From: Rhinopomastus cyanomelas
Taxonomy: Eukaryota > Chordata > Aves > Bucerotiformes > Rhinopomastidae
Length of the DNA: 64,000 bases
Assembly (NCBI GenBank): GCA_013400115.1
Contig: VXBP01003656.1
Coordinates: 95,765-159,764 of the forward strand
Reading direction: 5' to 3'
Part shown: piece by piece, positions 13,501-28,500 of the stretch
Numbering within the stretch: the stretch's first letter is position 1
Layout of the letters: every line of letters starts with the position of its first letter
Notes under the pieces: model-generated
Databases searched by the model: none
What the model saw: only the letters and a program-made list of their open reading frames with translations
Told to the model about the DNA's origin: nothing
Program-made: the position numbers and the translations under genes

Positions 13501-16500
13501 TTACAGATTAAGACATGACAGCTACATTACTAACTTGTGCTTTTAGCAAAACTACTGTATCACTGCAGTAAGATTTGTTACAGTATTTTGCAGTGTGAGG
13601 TTTTAGAGGAGAGGAAGGAGGAGAATCAAAAGACTACTCGCCACAAGACAGTATAAAGCAATGTAATCACATTATCTTTGTCTCCTGATAAAAATCATGC
13701 TAAGCATGACATGTTCGATTTTTAAAAGAAATGATTTTGGACTGTGTTACTATAAAGTGACAAATATTCATGCTTAAGGTCATATGCTAATGAATTTCCA
13801 GTTACCTCGTCCATGGTACAGAATTCACCTTGGTCAGTATCACACTCTACCTTGAAATCAGGGTGATCTCTAAAAATAACAAGACAATGGTATGAGTTTG
13901 TACATGTCATTATACATGAAACAAAAATGTCTGCACTTTTATAAACTGCATCATATTTGCCAGAGATTCTCAAGGCACACTTCCACGTTCACAGTAACAC
14001 TATCAAGGATTACGATGCTATTCATAGAGTTGATCTTACGAAAGGGTGGGACAGGTGACTAGAGAACTTCCTTGTAACAAAGATAGCAGTATAAGAAGTT
14101 TCTTTTCCCTTCTCTGGTCTTCCAAAGAACAAGATCCTTTATCCTAAACAACTTAAAATCAAATATATGTAGTGAGGGCAGGGAAAGCAGAGAGGAACAG
14201 AGCTGTTCTTCCCAGTTCTTTCTTTCCACTACTGCAGCAGAAATGCTATGCACAGCTAGCGAATGGAAAAAGGATAACGAAGAGGCAAAGTACCGCTTAA
14301 TATTCTAAACTAAACCCTCTATGCTAAGATTGCTAGTTAATGCTTGTTACTACTATACTGTCTTTTGTCTACAAACAACTACAGGACACTTTAAGGAGGA
14401 CTTCGAGTCTTCAGTTCTGAGACCGACTTAATGTTTCCCTTTCAGCCTCTTTTCCAAGAAAATGTATTAAGTGTTAGAGAAGTTTTAAAGCTTATTTGGC
14501 ACACAGAGTAGAACTATTGCAAAGATACCTTGAAAATAAAATACAGCTAGAATTACATTCTGGTGTAAGGTGGAATGTAACAATTGGAAGAAGTTTCCTT
14601 TAACCTTTTGCCATAAGGCAAATACATTTTTTTGCTTCAGCTATAGTGTCACTTGCTGTTGGGCCACATGTTTAAAACAAGTTACTAAAATTACATCTTC
14701 ATTCAGCAAAATTCAGCTGAGCTTCAGAAAATGTTTAGTTTTCAAGTAACAACTCAGGATTTTCATGAAAACTGGAATTTTGTGAAATTTAATCAAATCT
14801 CTAAACAGAAACTACATTCTGAAAAGCACATGTAAATGTAAATGTAAAATGTAAATAAAGCAATTAGCAAAGAGCAAGCAGCAAGTCAAAGATGCATTAA
14901 TTCCTTTTTAAAGTCTTACACAAAAAACTCAAATAAATAACAACTTCATAAATAAACAGAATTCCTTACTTAATCTTTTCAGAGCCAGCACCTTTGGGTT
15001 TCCCTCTTCCTTTGTTTTGATGGCTTTGGCCTGTAACAAGACAAAGTATTTCAACAAAATTATCATCACCTAAGACAAAACAAAAAAGCACTAAAATCTC
15101 ATTTTGCTTTATAAATAGCTCAAACACAATATCAAATACTAACACAACAAAAAACTTTTTCAAAAAGCTGCCTCTGAGTGTTACAGGATGAATTTAATAT
15201 TTTTAAGTAGTACAAGATTTTATTAATAGCATAAACGAGAAAATACACTTCAATTAAAAAGAATCTTAAAATTTTGTAAGATACGATCTGACTCAATAAC
15301 ACACTAACAACCATTAAAGTGGACTCCTAGCAAAAAANNNNNNNNNNNNNNNNNNNNNNNNNNNNNAAAAAAAAAAAATCAGTATGTAACACAAAACCAC
15401 AGATGATACTATTCACCATTAGATTACTATGGCTGTTGACATTTGACTACAAAAATTTTACAGTGTGCTACAGAGGTTAAGTTTGACTCATGCTAATCTT
15501 ATAAATGTAAACACACACATGAGTCAGATTAAGATAAAAGTCCCCGATTACAGCATTAAAATATTTGACTCTGAAAACACTGGGTAACAAGCACAAGAAA
15601 GAATCTATCATTTGATGTCAGTTCATTTCCAACTCTGAAACTTAACTGCAAAGACTTAACACAAAACTTTACTAATACACTTTACAACTTCAGTTCGGCT
15701 ACAAGGATCTACAAACTACGCAAGCGATTCACCTGTAACAAGGAAGAAGAAAGCATGTTTTAATCCTTTATTGCAATTGGTCAAAACCAGGAAGCCATGC
15801 CATTAACTGCAAAATCATCTCACAATCATTTTCTGTGCAATTCAAACACAACATCAGGAATCTGAACAGGCACACGCGTACACATGATTAAGTCAAGAAG
15901 TTTTTAATTTTCAAAAATTTTTAGACATTTACATGGCATTAATGACTCAACAGTGATAAACTCCACTTTGGGAAAGCTGCCTCCTAGTAACCAAACAATT
16001 AGAGAAGCAGAGTGAAAAAAAAGTAGCATTTCTGTCTAGATTGCTAAGGAACCAGTGAGCAGCTGATGAGCTGTATTGCAGAACTGCTGTGCATCCCACA
16101 AGGGAAGTAGAAGGATTGCAGAACAGCAGCAATTTTTATGTTTGTTAAAGTGGAGGGATTTTATAAAGCTTACAGGAATGCCGCCTTCTGCCTCAGCTAC
16201 CAGTTCCAAGAGGGGTAATTCCAGCTACAAACTTTCAAAAGCAGTTTAGAAGGCAACTGCGGATTCTCAATATTGGACACAATCACACAGGCTACATACA
16301 GTCCAGCACTTGGATTCACACTATTTGAGCAATGGAACACAAACTTAAGGTATACTTACATAAATCAATACATATTGTTTGAGTTATTAAGCTTATGCTA
16401 AACTACCATAAAATCAAATATGAAAGGAGTCAGCAATTTTAAGTTCCAGTAACTACCTGTATTTAAAAAAAAAATAACGTTTTTAAGCCATGAAGGCTCA

Positions 16501-19500
16501 AGAGGACCTTAGAGCAGCCTTCCAGTACCTGAGGGGTCTATAGAAAAGCTAGAGAGGGACTTTTTACAAGGCCATCTAGGGGGAATGGTTTCACATTAAA
16601 GAGGGTAGATTTAGAATGGATCTTAGGAAGAAATTCCTCACAATGAGAGTAGTGAGTTTCTGGAACAGGCTGCCCAGGGAACACTTGCCCTGCAAGTGTT
16701 CAAGGTCAGGTTGGATGGGGCTCTGGGCAACCTGATCTAGACAATCTCCAACTTCCCTTCCAACCTAAGCCATTCTATGATTATTTAATGATAATCCGAA
16801 GTATTTTATATCATTAACTACAGATACTGAAACACAGTGGTTATTAAAAAACCCCACAAATCTACCCATCTGAGTAATCTCACTCAAGTCAGTGGGATGT
16901 CTTACACTAATTTCCCACATTAAATCATATGTATCTACAATCCACACCTTGTGCCACAAGTAAATCTTCATTTAAAACAACTGAATGACATAAATTTTAA
17001 ATTAATCAGGACAAAAAACAAGCCTCATGAGGCAGAATACATTTGGAATTTTTTTCATGAATCTGTTCTTGAAATCTCGCACAGGAATCTGTGTGGGACA
17101 CAGGTGTCTCTTGAAACAGTATACAGGTTCCTTTCCCTTAAGAACCAATCAATCATACAAAAGAATCTTACTGAAGATAAAGGAATAGAAGCCTTCCCTC
17201 CCACCATCAAAAGAAAGAATTAATCAGCACTGTTTTTTCATATCAGAAAAATTTTCTACAAAAACTGCTACTGCCACAAACCACCCAAGTGAAAAAGATC
17301 ATACTTTAAGATTTTTGTAAAATACTTCTAAAAGTAACCAGTAAATCCTGCTTAATTAGAGTTAAAATACTAATGGAAACATACTGACAGCAAACATGAT
17401 TCACTTACCCCACAAACATTTTACAATATTAGTAGAAGCAGTATTGGCTTTGCTAGACATTCCAATTGAGAGCAAGCAAAGATATCTAACAGAAATGTAC
17501 ACATACTCAAAGCAGTAGCACATGCAGACAAAAGCTGAAATTAGAAAGGACAGAAACTTTAAGATGCGATACAGTGGCATAAAGTTCCTTTACGCTGAAT
17601 CTCCTGCAAGTCTCAAGCCTGAGCAAAGGCTAAGAAAAATGAAACCTTTTCTGCCCTACCCACGCTAACCTATCCATTCAGACGGTACCTCCTCCTTTTA
17701 AATGAAAGCCAAATCAAACATTATTTCTACATCAGAGTACTGACACAATGAGGGGGAGTGGAGAAGGAAGAACAGAAAAGAAATCCCCCATGGAAACAGC
17801 GCAGATGTTTTTGAAAAAATACACTGAATGTTCTATAGTCCCAAGATCTCGCTGGTCAAGAATTTTCAGTTCACTTCCACAGTCAGCCTGTCATCCCTCT
17901 CCTCAACCTCTCTAAAACCCAGCTATATTTTTTGACACCCTACCCCCTCACCAACATCAACAGCCCAAACATACAGCAGACACTTCATCACTACTGGCAG
18001 CATAAACAGCCAACATCCTGCCTGCCCCCTCTCCACAAGCGGGTTTATCCATGAGAAGTGATTCTCACAAATCCCACTACTGCTGATGGGGCCAAGGTGC
18101 AGCACAACTCTTACCTACATTCACAAGGCATTTATGCAATTGGGTGGGGGGGGGGGGAGAAGGGAGTATTCCTGGCAGNCACTGGAGTCAGACAATTGTA
18201 GTTGTGTTCACAATAGGTGACTGAGTGAGTGTCCACACTGGCAGCATTGCTGCTTATCTAAAGGTTTGGCTTAGACTACGTCAGACTCTGTAACTCCTCA
18301 AACCCCATTTTGTTGCTCAGGAAAACGTCTGGATTCACTCACTTTGCCGGAGATTTCCTGTGGCCTCTGTGCATCTCACAGCCTGCTCCTTCACACCATC
18401 TACATGTTGTTCCTGAAAACCTACTTGTTTTCCACAGCTTGGCTTCCCCTTTCTTAAATGCTTCCCCTATTATGCTCTCTGCATTAAGTTCCTTCAATGC
18501 TTTATATCTATGGGGGTTTTTTTTATTATCCTATCACATAACATCTTTTCAACAAATTACAATCAAATTTTGTATTGCTCTGCAGTTTGGCACCTATTCA
18601 GCTAAGTACTAAAGTATTCACAGTCAAAAGAACAGTACAACTGGGCACCAAGGACTTCAGACTGTTTGCATAGTCAGCACTGGAAGTAAACACTGCCTTG
18701 GGGGGGTCACAACCTGAAAAAGAGTGAGCATGCAGGTGGTCCAGATCCCGAAGTATTCCAGACAAACATGATAAGGAAAAACTCTGAATGTCAGGGAAGT
18801 ATGCTCTCTTGGCTGCACTGCACTGTAGGAGTTCTCTCCATTTAAAAAAAAAAAAAAAAAAATCACCCCAACCCCCAATCCTTTTATTGAATAAAAAACG
18901 CAAGCAAACATGAACAACATATTACACCAACTTACACCTTATGAAGTCTGTATCTAAAATTCCACTCGGACAAATACTTTGCACACTACACCCTGTCTAG
19001 CTGCAGGATTATTAAGATCCACAGAGAACTTTTAGTGATTAGAAATTAACTATGAATATTGAAACTAGCCACACACTTCTCCTAAAATTTAGATCCTTCT
19101 ATATCCTGTGCCTATGTCAGGAGGAGGGAAATAATTTCTGGCTTGTGACTCTGCATTCCACTTTTTAGTTTCTGTTTCAATTCTGAATTCCTCCGTGTAA
19201 AGACGATTAAAACTCCAAAAACACAAAGGAAATCAGACAGAAATACAGAAGTATCGTATTTTCCTGTTAGTGTGCAGTTTCATAGAAGTGAAACATGATA
19301 GCTTATTTCTGTGCAAATAAGAGGAGATATACATTTGCTTATAAATAAAGGCAACAGTAATGGAAAGAAGTGGCTGCAACTTGATAAATAGCAAAAACAA
19401 ACTCACTTGGTGGGAACTCCAAAGACCGACTTTTGCTTTCTGTTCTTTGGATGTCAGTCACCTAATGATAAACACATTAGTTTGGTTTCAAGGAGATAAA

Positions 19501-22500
19501 AAACTAAACATCACTAACTCAATGTAAACGAAGAATCTAATACACTAACACTTAAAAAAAGAAATCAGAGTGCCAGTACAGTTATGTCCCATATCAAAAG
19601 GTAAACAAAACAATTTCATTAATCAAAGCACATTTCATACAGCAGAGTTGTTCAGGCTGAAAAAGACCTTTGTACACTGATATAGAGGAATCAGAACCTT
19701 GTCGTATAACAAGAATTTTTTTGTACATGTAACCTTTTTAGCTTTTAGAATGATTAAGTAATTTTTGGGAGGCAACGCTGCATTCACAGAGATAACGCTG
19801 GATTTCCAAAATGTAGCTCAGTTGCACAAAACTAACCATTTGACTGAGGTTTAAGATAACCGAGCCGTGCTTTGGCCTTGCTAAGCTTGGGGCCTCAGAC
19901 AACAGTATCTTGGGGTCCCCCAACAGCAGCCTTGAGCTTGCCAGATGTCTTGCAACAAAATTCTTTGCACGCATCAAGAAAGAAGAATAAAGAATTCACT
20001 ATGAGATGTTCCACTCCACCTTGAGAGACATTACTATGCATGCTCTACCTGGGAAGAGTTTAGGTATATGACTTATTGGAACTAATTTATATAATCCTGC
20101 CTTTTCTAAGAAACCTAATGAATATGCATAACTAACCTGTATAAAAAGATGTGTATCATAAATTAACGCCACATATGATTTGGAGAAAAAACCCCTGTGT
20201 GCCCAGTGCTGCAACAAGAAGAATGCTTGGCCTAACATTCGCTGTTAGTGAATTTCTTTGTTTCATACACTTAACTGTTTTTCCCCTGGAATTCACATAA
20301 TTTCTCACGATCTCTTACTCTGACAAACACTTGCCTTTTCAAAGTAATATCCAAAAGGGAGGTGAACTTTCATGCCTACATTATGAAGATTCTTACAGCA
20401 TAAAAGCAGATTAAAGTTTTCCTAAAGCAGTCAAAAATCTTTAAGCCCTTCACCTGTGTTCTACAAGTAACTTTACTTTTTCCACAAGTTGTCACTTTTG
20501 CTTCCTTCCTTTAGCTCCCATATGTGGGTTTCATTTTCCCCACTAATGCACAATCTTCTTTTGCTACCCTGCCCTCTCGCAAATTCTGGAAACAGTTGTT
20601 TTGTTTCCACATGTGCTAAACTGTTGTTAAAATGTTTTGACCTTGCTAGTAGATTCATACTAATCACTTTGTTTTCTACATTAGATAGCTTATTTATAAC
20701 ACACCTTACGGGATAAATATAATGAACTATTTACTCATTATCTTCCAGTAACGATGGTAAAGAAAACCAGAAAGAGGCACAAGCGTTTCTTTAATAACTG
20801 CTGTAGGAAAGAATAAATTCAGTTTGCTTGTAGACAGTTCATTATTGTATTTCTAATTCCTGCTGTTAACAGCAGAACTGCCACGGACTATGTATGTAGC
20901 AAAGCAAACCGATCCGGAAAACGGCAGCACTGGAATGGTTTACAGGTTCCCTGTGACACTGGCCGTGAGATTGGCACTGAGTCAGCAACAGCCTTGACAT
21001 TCCACTAACACGCAGTAACAAAAACCAGCTGAATTATGCTCAGCACCAACAAAATCTTTCTCCATTTTTGGGTATGTATTTGCTTTTTAATGCATCAACA
21101 CATTTGTACTGGTTTTGACCCGAACAGCGTTTCCCTGATAGCAGCTATATAGCTTATCACGGAATGGTTTAGATTGGAAGGAACTTAAACACCATTTACT
21201 TCCAACCCCCTGCACCATGGGCAGGGACACCTTCCACCAGACCACAGTGCTCAGAGCTCCATCCAAAACAGCCTTCAATATTTGCAGGGACAGGGCATGC
21301 AGTAACAACCCACCCCTGTAACCAGGGGGGCCTCCGAGGGGCTAGCCGAGTCAACGACATGCACACCAATATGGTTAAGGTGCCGAGCTCGTTTATTCCC
21401 GTAACCGCCTTGCTTATATACAGTCATGCTCTGTCCATGCGGCACTGAGGTTACACTCATTGGGTACATGGCCTTTGTCACGCGTAGCTGTCCTCTAGCC
21501 TATTGGCCATCATCGACAAACTACCTGATCGGACGGCCCCTCCAGCTTTCCCAAACACGGCCCCATTCTCTGATTCCCACAATCTAGTTAACATTCCTCT
21601 ATAATTGGTTTGCTCGCTTATCATCCTTGCTGAGGCCTCCAAGGCCATTCTCAGAGGCACCTGGCAGCTATTCTTGGCTCAGTGCTGGGTTGTCCAGAGC
21701 ACTGCTCAGCGCTAGCTCTGTTAGAAGTTCTTCTACACACCCCCACAATGAAGAATTTCTTCCCAACACCTAAGTAAAATCAAATTCACCTCTCTCAATT
21801 TAAAGCTGTTACCTCTCATCCTGTAACAACATTCCCTAATAAAGCATTCCTCCCAATTTTGCCTGCAAGGCCCCTTCAGGTACTGGAAGGCTGCTACCAG
21901 GTCACCCCAGTCTCTTCCTCTCCAGGCTGAGCAACTACACCCTGGAGGTAGTTGCTCCAACCCTCTGGTCACCTTTGTGGCCCTTCTCAGGCCTACTCTA
22001 ACAACAATTGCTGGCCACGATACTCCAGTGGGGATCTCACCAGAGTGGAGCAGCAAAGGAGAATCAACTCCCTCAGCCTGCAGACCACTTTTCTTTAGAC
22101 ACAGCCCAGGGGGCAATGGGCATTTCTTCTCAGTTGCATGTAAGTACACATTGCGGGATCATACTCTGTGCTGTGTTTTGGACTTGTGATTAAAACAGAG
22201 CTGATAACACAGGGCTGTTTCAGCTGTCACTGAGCAGTGCTTTTACAGTGCGAAGGCCTTTTCTGTTTTCCACCCTGCCCTGCCAGCAGGTGAGCTGGGG
22301 GTGCACAAGAAGTTGAAAGGGGATGGTGCCAGGATAAATGACCCAAAGTGATGAAAGGCTTATCACATACTGTATGATGTTCTGCACATGAATAAAAGCT
22401 AGGGGGAAAAAAAAAAAGGAGCAAGGGGTGAAACTTACGAGTTAGGGCATTTGTTTTCCCAAGTAAACACTATATTCAATGAATCTCTGCTTTTTTGGAA

Positions 22501-25500
22501 ATGGCTATGCATCTGCCTGGAAGTAATGAATGAATTCTTTTTTGCAATGCTTGTGCATACAGCTTCTGCTTTGCCTATTAAACTGTCCTTATCTCATTCC
22601 ATTAGTTTTCTCTCTTACACTTTGGATTTTTTCCCCTGTACTGCTGAGGGGACTGAGCAAGAAGCTGTGTAGGGCTGAGTTGCTAGTCATGGATAAACCA
22701 CAACAACCTAGTACATGGTTATACTTTCAATGTAGAATAACCTTCTAAAACAGGACTGAAGGTTTTTTTTGGTGAGCCTTCACTAACACATATCCTTAGC
22801 TTAATGATTTCTCAGGAACCAAATTAACTCTATTAAGCTTCTGTCACACTCTTGGACTCACCCTAACTAACAGTAGTTTGCTTCTAGATCCCTAGAAGAA
22901 AGTAAAGACAGGCCTTGGTTATGACCAGGTCATAAACTTTATTAACTCCAACCTGTTCTTTGAAAAAACACAGCAACAGGGTCACATGGAGAGCATGTTC
23001 ATGTATGTGAACTTGGAAACAAAAACACCAGTGATGTGATTAACTTCAGTAACAGAAAGGTTCTTCCAAAACTAATTTGGTCAAGGAACAAAGGTGGTTG
23101 TAGGTGCAAGGAGTATCATGCTTTCCTTTTACATTGCACGCACTCTAAGAGCCAATCACTTTATTCCATAAAACAACCTGGGTGTGCTTTTTTGTTTTTT
23201 ACCTCCTAAGCTGGCAGCATGACAGTGATCTCCCCTTAAGTTGGAATGCTTCTCAGTATTACTCCTTGAGGTTGAGACCCCTTACGTACGGCAAATAAGC
23301 AGTACCACTAAGATTTTGTACTGGTGGCTGTATCACAACTACCTCCTCTGTGCAGAGCAATAGACTGACCTTTACCATTGAACTTTGTTATGTCTCACTT
23401 CTGCATCGCCTTTGATAAAACCACTTTTGCTGATACTTGGCAGTCGTTTTTTAAGCAGTCTCCCCCACAACAGGTTTACTTTCTCTTGTAAGGCTTCCTC
23501 ATCAGAAAAGTTAATAAAAATCATCTAGCAGAACATTTATACTTGCAAGCAGCCTTTGAAGTTGAAATAATGAACTGAAGGAGTTACAGAGGGCTACCAA
23601 CAGAAGTCTATGTTGCAGTTGAGTATTATACTATACTTGAAATACACAAGCCAAATAGGTATTTAAGAACCACAAAAGCCTAGTTTTAAATACAATACAG
23701 TTCAGCATACTATTTAACTACTGTTTTTCACATGAGACACATCTGTTTACAGAGCATGAAAATAATTCTGAGTAATCACACAAATAACTTTACATCATAA
23801 TATTGGTGCAAAAGAATGCTCCAGGATAGTAAAAACTCTACATATATAGTAACTGCAGTAGGTACCACTGCAGTTAGCCTTCCACTTAACTCCAATACAA
23901 CTGTACACATTAATTGAATCTGCTCCTCAAGCCAAAGAGAGGCCTTCCATCCAAGTGGACACTGATAGGCATAACTGATACACTCAATTATATCAGACAT
24001 GGCTTCAGTCTCACTTTCAATAAACCCAAGAAGACCCATCTCCTCCTCACGTAGCCTCCACCTTCCACCATTCAAGCAACCATCTTCCACTTCCTTTCCA
24101 ATACAAAGTTCTGGACATACATTTGGTAATTAAATATTACTGGAAAAGAGGTCTTGGCTGAGAAATACCCAAGCGTTAAATAAGACATTCCAGGGTAATG
24201 ACTAATCAACACACTGTTAATCCTGTAATGCCAGCTACAGCATGACTTACTCTGGCCTCATGTTTTTGATGACGACTGTGATACTTCAGATCAGATCGTG
24301 CTCTCTTTCTGTCTTTTTCTTTCTCTTCTTGAAATGTGACTAGATGAGATTCTGAGGAACTGCAGTCTCTGATATGTAAAAAGAGAGAACCCTGGTTCTT
24401 TCAATGTTAATGTTTCTTCCCCATATTTATATAAGTATCATTAAAAAAACCAAAACAAGTCTACCCCTCATGGAAGTGTTTTGAAGTAAGGATTTGTTCA
24501 AACATCTGTGTTTCACACCTGCAAATTTCACAGTACAAGGCTTAGCAAAACTGTAACAAGAGTAACACCACTTTCTGTAAGACATGGGAGCTGAATTACC
24601 GCCCACTTATTTTCTAAAAACTGGTAATCAATAAAAACCAATCTAACCCAAGATCACATCTGTGCAATACAGAACAAAACCAAATTTAAGTTCCTCCACA
24701 ATTTGCAGATTTACAAAAAAAGCTGTGTAGTAGTTCACTCACTGTAATATTCCTAAGTGACAGATATTATACCACTGCAAGTAGACCAATAAAAAGATCT
24801 TTCAGAAAAATGCTCATTACAAAAGTTATGGTATAGATTGCAGCCTAGCTGAACCTGTGAGTATGTAATCTCTCAGACTTTCTGGACAAGGCAAAGACAC
24901 AGAAAAGATGTGGCAAGTTCCTATAAATGAGGCCACGTATTCACTTATACCATTGCCAAGAAGCACTTGTCAGGATTCAGCTCCGCATATCAGCTTAATT
25001 TCCAAGTGAACTTTGAAAGTGAACACAAAAACGTGATTGTGTGACCATACCAACATTTTCAGGTATCATCTTTCCTCCAAACTGGGAGGACAAAACCCAT
25101 GAAAGCGTAACCGTTCCTTCCTACCCAACACAGGTAAAAGTGCTGAATGAAACTTCTTGAAAGTGGACCACATTTCAAGACAGCTTATTTAGTTCCTAAA
25201 AGTCCTCTTTATTCCTAGGCTGCACTTTGCTTGCAGTTCTGATAACTATTCCCTTTATTTCTGCTTACTGACAGATAACAAAATTTAAACAATATCTACG
25301 CTATGTATTACTTAAAGCTTACACTAAGCACTGCTAATTAAAAAAAATAGCAAACTTCACAGGTTCTTACTTTTCTTCATGAAGTGACTTCTTTGGTTTC
25401 CATTTTTGTTCTTTAACACCTATAAAAAAATAATGTAGAAAAAGAGCTATTTTCATAGGACATTACCAATGAATAAATGTTATGTTCAAGGTAAAAAAGG

Positions 25501-28500
25501 TTACCATTCATTTCTTCTAATTTCATCCTTAGCTCATCATTTTGTTGAATAAGACGTTTAAGTCCACCAAGACTATTCTTGCACAGTTTCTGAGCTCTTT
25601 CATTAGCCGTCAAAGCCAGGAGGTGTTTCCCCAGTAATGACAGCGCCATACAGAAGCGGTAGTGACCCTACATGGATGCACATCTGAATGTCAAGTGTTT
25701 GTTCACACAAGTAAGACAACAATTCATGTCAAAAATAGCTGTAGTAGACAATACAAAGTAAAATCTTATATTCTCAAAAGTTCTCTAACTCCACCTGTTT
25801 CAGGTTAAATGATGAACAATCAAGTTTTCAACTACTCAGCACAAAAAACCAGAATTCACTGGGAGTAGCATCCAGCCTGTGGCTTTGGAATAGCAAATTT
25901 GGTTTTTCCACCAATTTCCACTACTTTGTAGTTTTGTAATTATCCCTTATTTTACTCTTCTTTAGGTAAAAAATATTGGGAAATGTGTGTTGGATTTTTT
26001 TATTCTAAGGATTATTTATATTCTTCCCATAGCTTTGTGGTAACCAAGCTATGCTTTCTTCTGTCTTTACATATGCAGAGCCTCACGTAACAACGCTTAC
26101 GAGCATGTCAAACCAAGACTTTAACAATACAAACAATGTACTTGTCTGACTGAAGCCAAATATTTAATCTAAAGTTAATATGCTCACTCTACTGTCATTA
26201 GTGCTCAATTCAGATGAGATATCACACTGACCTGGGTCAGACCTGTAATTAAGACTCTGGGACTTACGCTTGTATACAGTCCAAACAAAAGTCAAATTTG
26301 AAATATACATGAAACTAACCTTTGGCCAATTTGACTTCAAAATCATGGCTCTTTTTCCATCAGCAAGGGCTCTCCTTAGAGCAGGGAGGAAAAAAGAAGA
26401 GGTGTTCATTATTTATACTTCGGAAACATATGCAGGCCAGAAGTACAAGGCAATGTAGAAATACAAAGCGAATAAAAGAACAGTTTGTTCAGTTGGGTAA
26501 AGGCATGGTCAGATAACAGTTGCTAACTAACCTTAGTGAAGTTAAAATGTTACACGCTCAGGTATTTCACCCATCAGAAATTTATTCCATCTCTCCACCT
26601 ACTAAGCTTTCCAGCATTCCAGCACATGTATCTACCCCTTAATTTAGTTCTAACAAAAAAGCCTGAATACCAAATGCACTATATTTCAATAGAAACAATA
26701 TTAAAGAGTAGTTATGTCATCATAGATGGGAATTAGAGGGTGCAAGTATGGCAGCTGTACCCACTTCATGAAGTAAGACCATTAAAACACCAGTTTTGCT
26801 AACTCCAGTGAAAATATTAACACATGTGCTGAATGCTTGTTTTGACAAACATCTGCTAACTCTGGTAAACACAACTACTGTTGATTTTTGTAACACCAGG
26901 GTTACACAACTAGGCAGTGTCAGACCCACATCCTGTTCAAAAGCTCAGACCCTCAATGAAGTCCAACATGACCACACTTTTGACCACTGCATTCAACTAG
27001 GGTATAAATGAGGTCTTGCCAGAGGACAGATTGAGCTAGTCTTCCTTGAAGCAGCACGTCTGTAGTTGGGTACTCATTCCATGGGTTAGGACACCATCTG
27101 AGGCAACTACTCTAGGTTGAAAGCCCTCATCTAGATTGATAAGTGAAACACATTTTGGGTTAGTTCCTTTCTAGAACTTAAGCTTGGGTCAGCTTTATAG
27201 TTCTGCTTAGCATCTGGAACTTTTAGTTTACCAATGCTGTTGAATTATTAAGTAATTTATTAGAATACATTCCCTTCAAAGTTATGACCCTCCTAAGTGA
27301 ATTCTGTGAGCCCCCATGACAGCAAGTATTAATCTCTGAACACTGAAACACAAGCAACCTCCAAAACTCTCAGCAACTGGAACATGAAGGACATGCCCAA
27401 TCCTTATTCTTTCTATACAAAGCATTGTGAAATAAACAGTTTTGGTCAGGTCAGAAAGGAATCAGAGTAACCCTGCAGCTACAGAGGAAAACACAGAGCC
27501 CAAAGAGGGCAGTTACAGAGTTTACAGACCTTTGGGATAAACCACTCATTCTTCAGTGAACTACAGCTATGTATCAGATAAGCAGGATGCAGTAACTTAC
27601 AACAGAGAGGTCACATTTGGATTACTTCAGTTGAGGAAGTTTCCAGATGACCTCAGCTCTTTGATAGCTTGGTTATGCCAACACAGTCAGGCCTTTAGCA
27701 AAAGTCTGTAGTAAGAACTAACCTGAGAGCCTGCAAAGGCCTACAAGGTGTTGACTATTTCACCTCCACAAAGGAATACGGAAATAAACCACAAACTGGT
27801 TTCACTTGGAAGTGTGCATAAAATGCCTAGTCACAGCCATCAACCAGGAAAGCTACAGAGGAATCCAATAGAGGACAATGATATGATCTATAGTTAAAAC
27901 TAGTAGCTACTAAAGTAAAGCCTGAAAGAGATGACTAGGTTCTATACAACAAAATTTTTCAAAGATTTCAAGAAGAATAAATTCAATGAATTGAAAGTGA
28001 AATCAAGAACACACATAAAGAAGAGAAACCCCAGGCAGTAATGGCAGAATTTAGAGGTGTGGCAGAAAATTAAAAAAATTATTAATTTAAAAAACCAACA
28101 AAGCCACAAAATAACTACTGATTAGAACAGGAAATAGCATACCACATTCATATTGGAAAGGCGGCTTTTTTTACTTGTGCCTGCATGAATAAGAGACATA
28201 CCAAGGTACAGAATGTCAATAGATTAAGATTATAAAAAGCAGTCTTAAAAACAGAAGCACTTTTCTTGTTCTCTGGTATATGCTGATGTTACACTCTGTC
28301 TTCACCCACACCACTTTTGGTGGTGTGGCGTCACTTTTGGACTGCCTAATGCAGTGGCCGAAGTTGCAACAAACACTGCCTAAACACAACAGCACAGGCT
28401 GAGCTGCAGCACAAGGTCCTGCCCATTGTCAGAGCCAGGAAGTAAGTACGACTGCTAGCTATCTCCCATGAAAACGGGAGGCACACACTCTTGAGTAAAG

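Larger units (their letters stand above)
15367..19406 (-). other. TTC3: TTC3 intron 14 (most of it)
   Basis: This 4-kb intronic stretch holds one sense CR1 fragment (16,485-16,785), the poly-G tract near 18,150 and a 19-base poly-A run near 18,842. Apart from these I see no exon, RNA gene or other element. Confidence 0.6.
21155..22165 (-). mobile_element. CR1 LINE, split by a solo LTR
   Basis: Antisense CR1. The left part (21,155-21,310) carries the 3' tail (TGGTTTAGATTGGAAGGAAC, AGGGACACCTTCCACCAGAC). The right part (21,744-22,165) resumes with CACAATGAAGAATTTCTTCC and runs to about 22,165. The two halves join naturally when the 421-bp LTR at 21,317-21,737 is removed. Some CR1 sequence just left of the insertion is missing compared with the usual element. 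Located in TTC3 intron 13. Confidence 0.9.

Noticed and set aside
19640..19690. Possible CR1 fragment (GTTGTTCAGGCTGAAAAAGACC)
   Set aside because: Only about 30 bases resemble the CR1 3' tip; too short and diverged to call.
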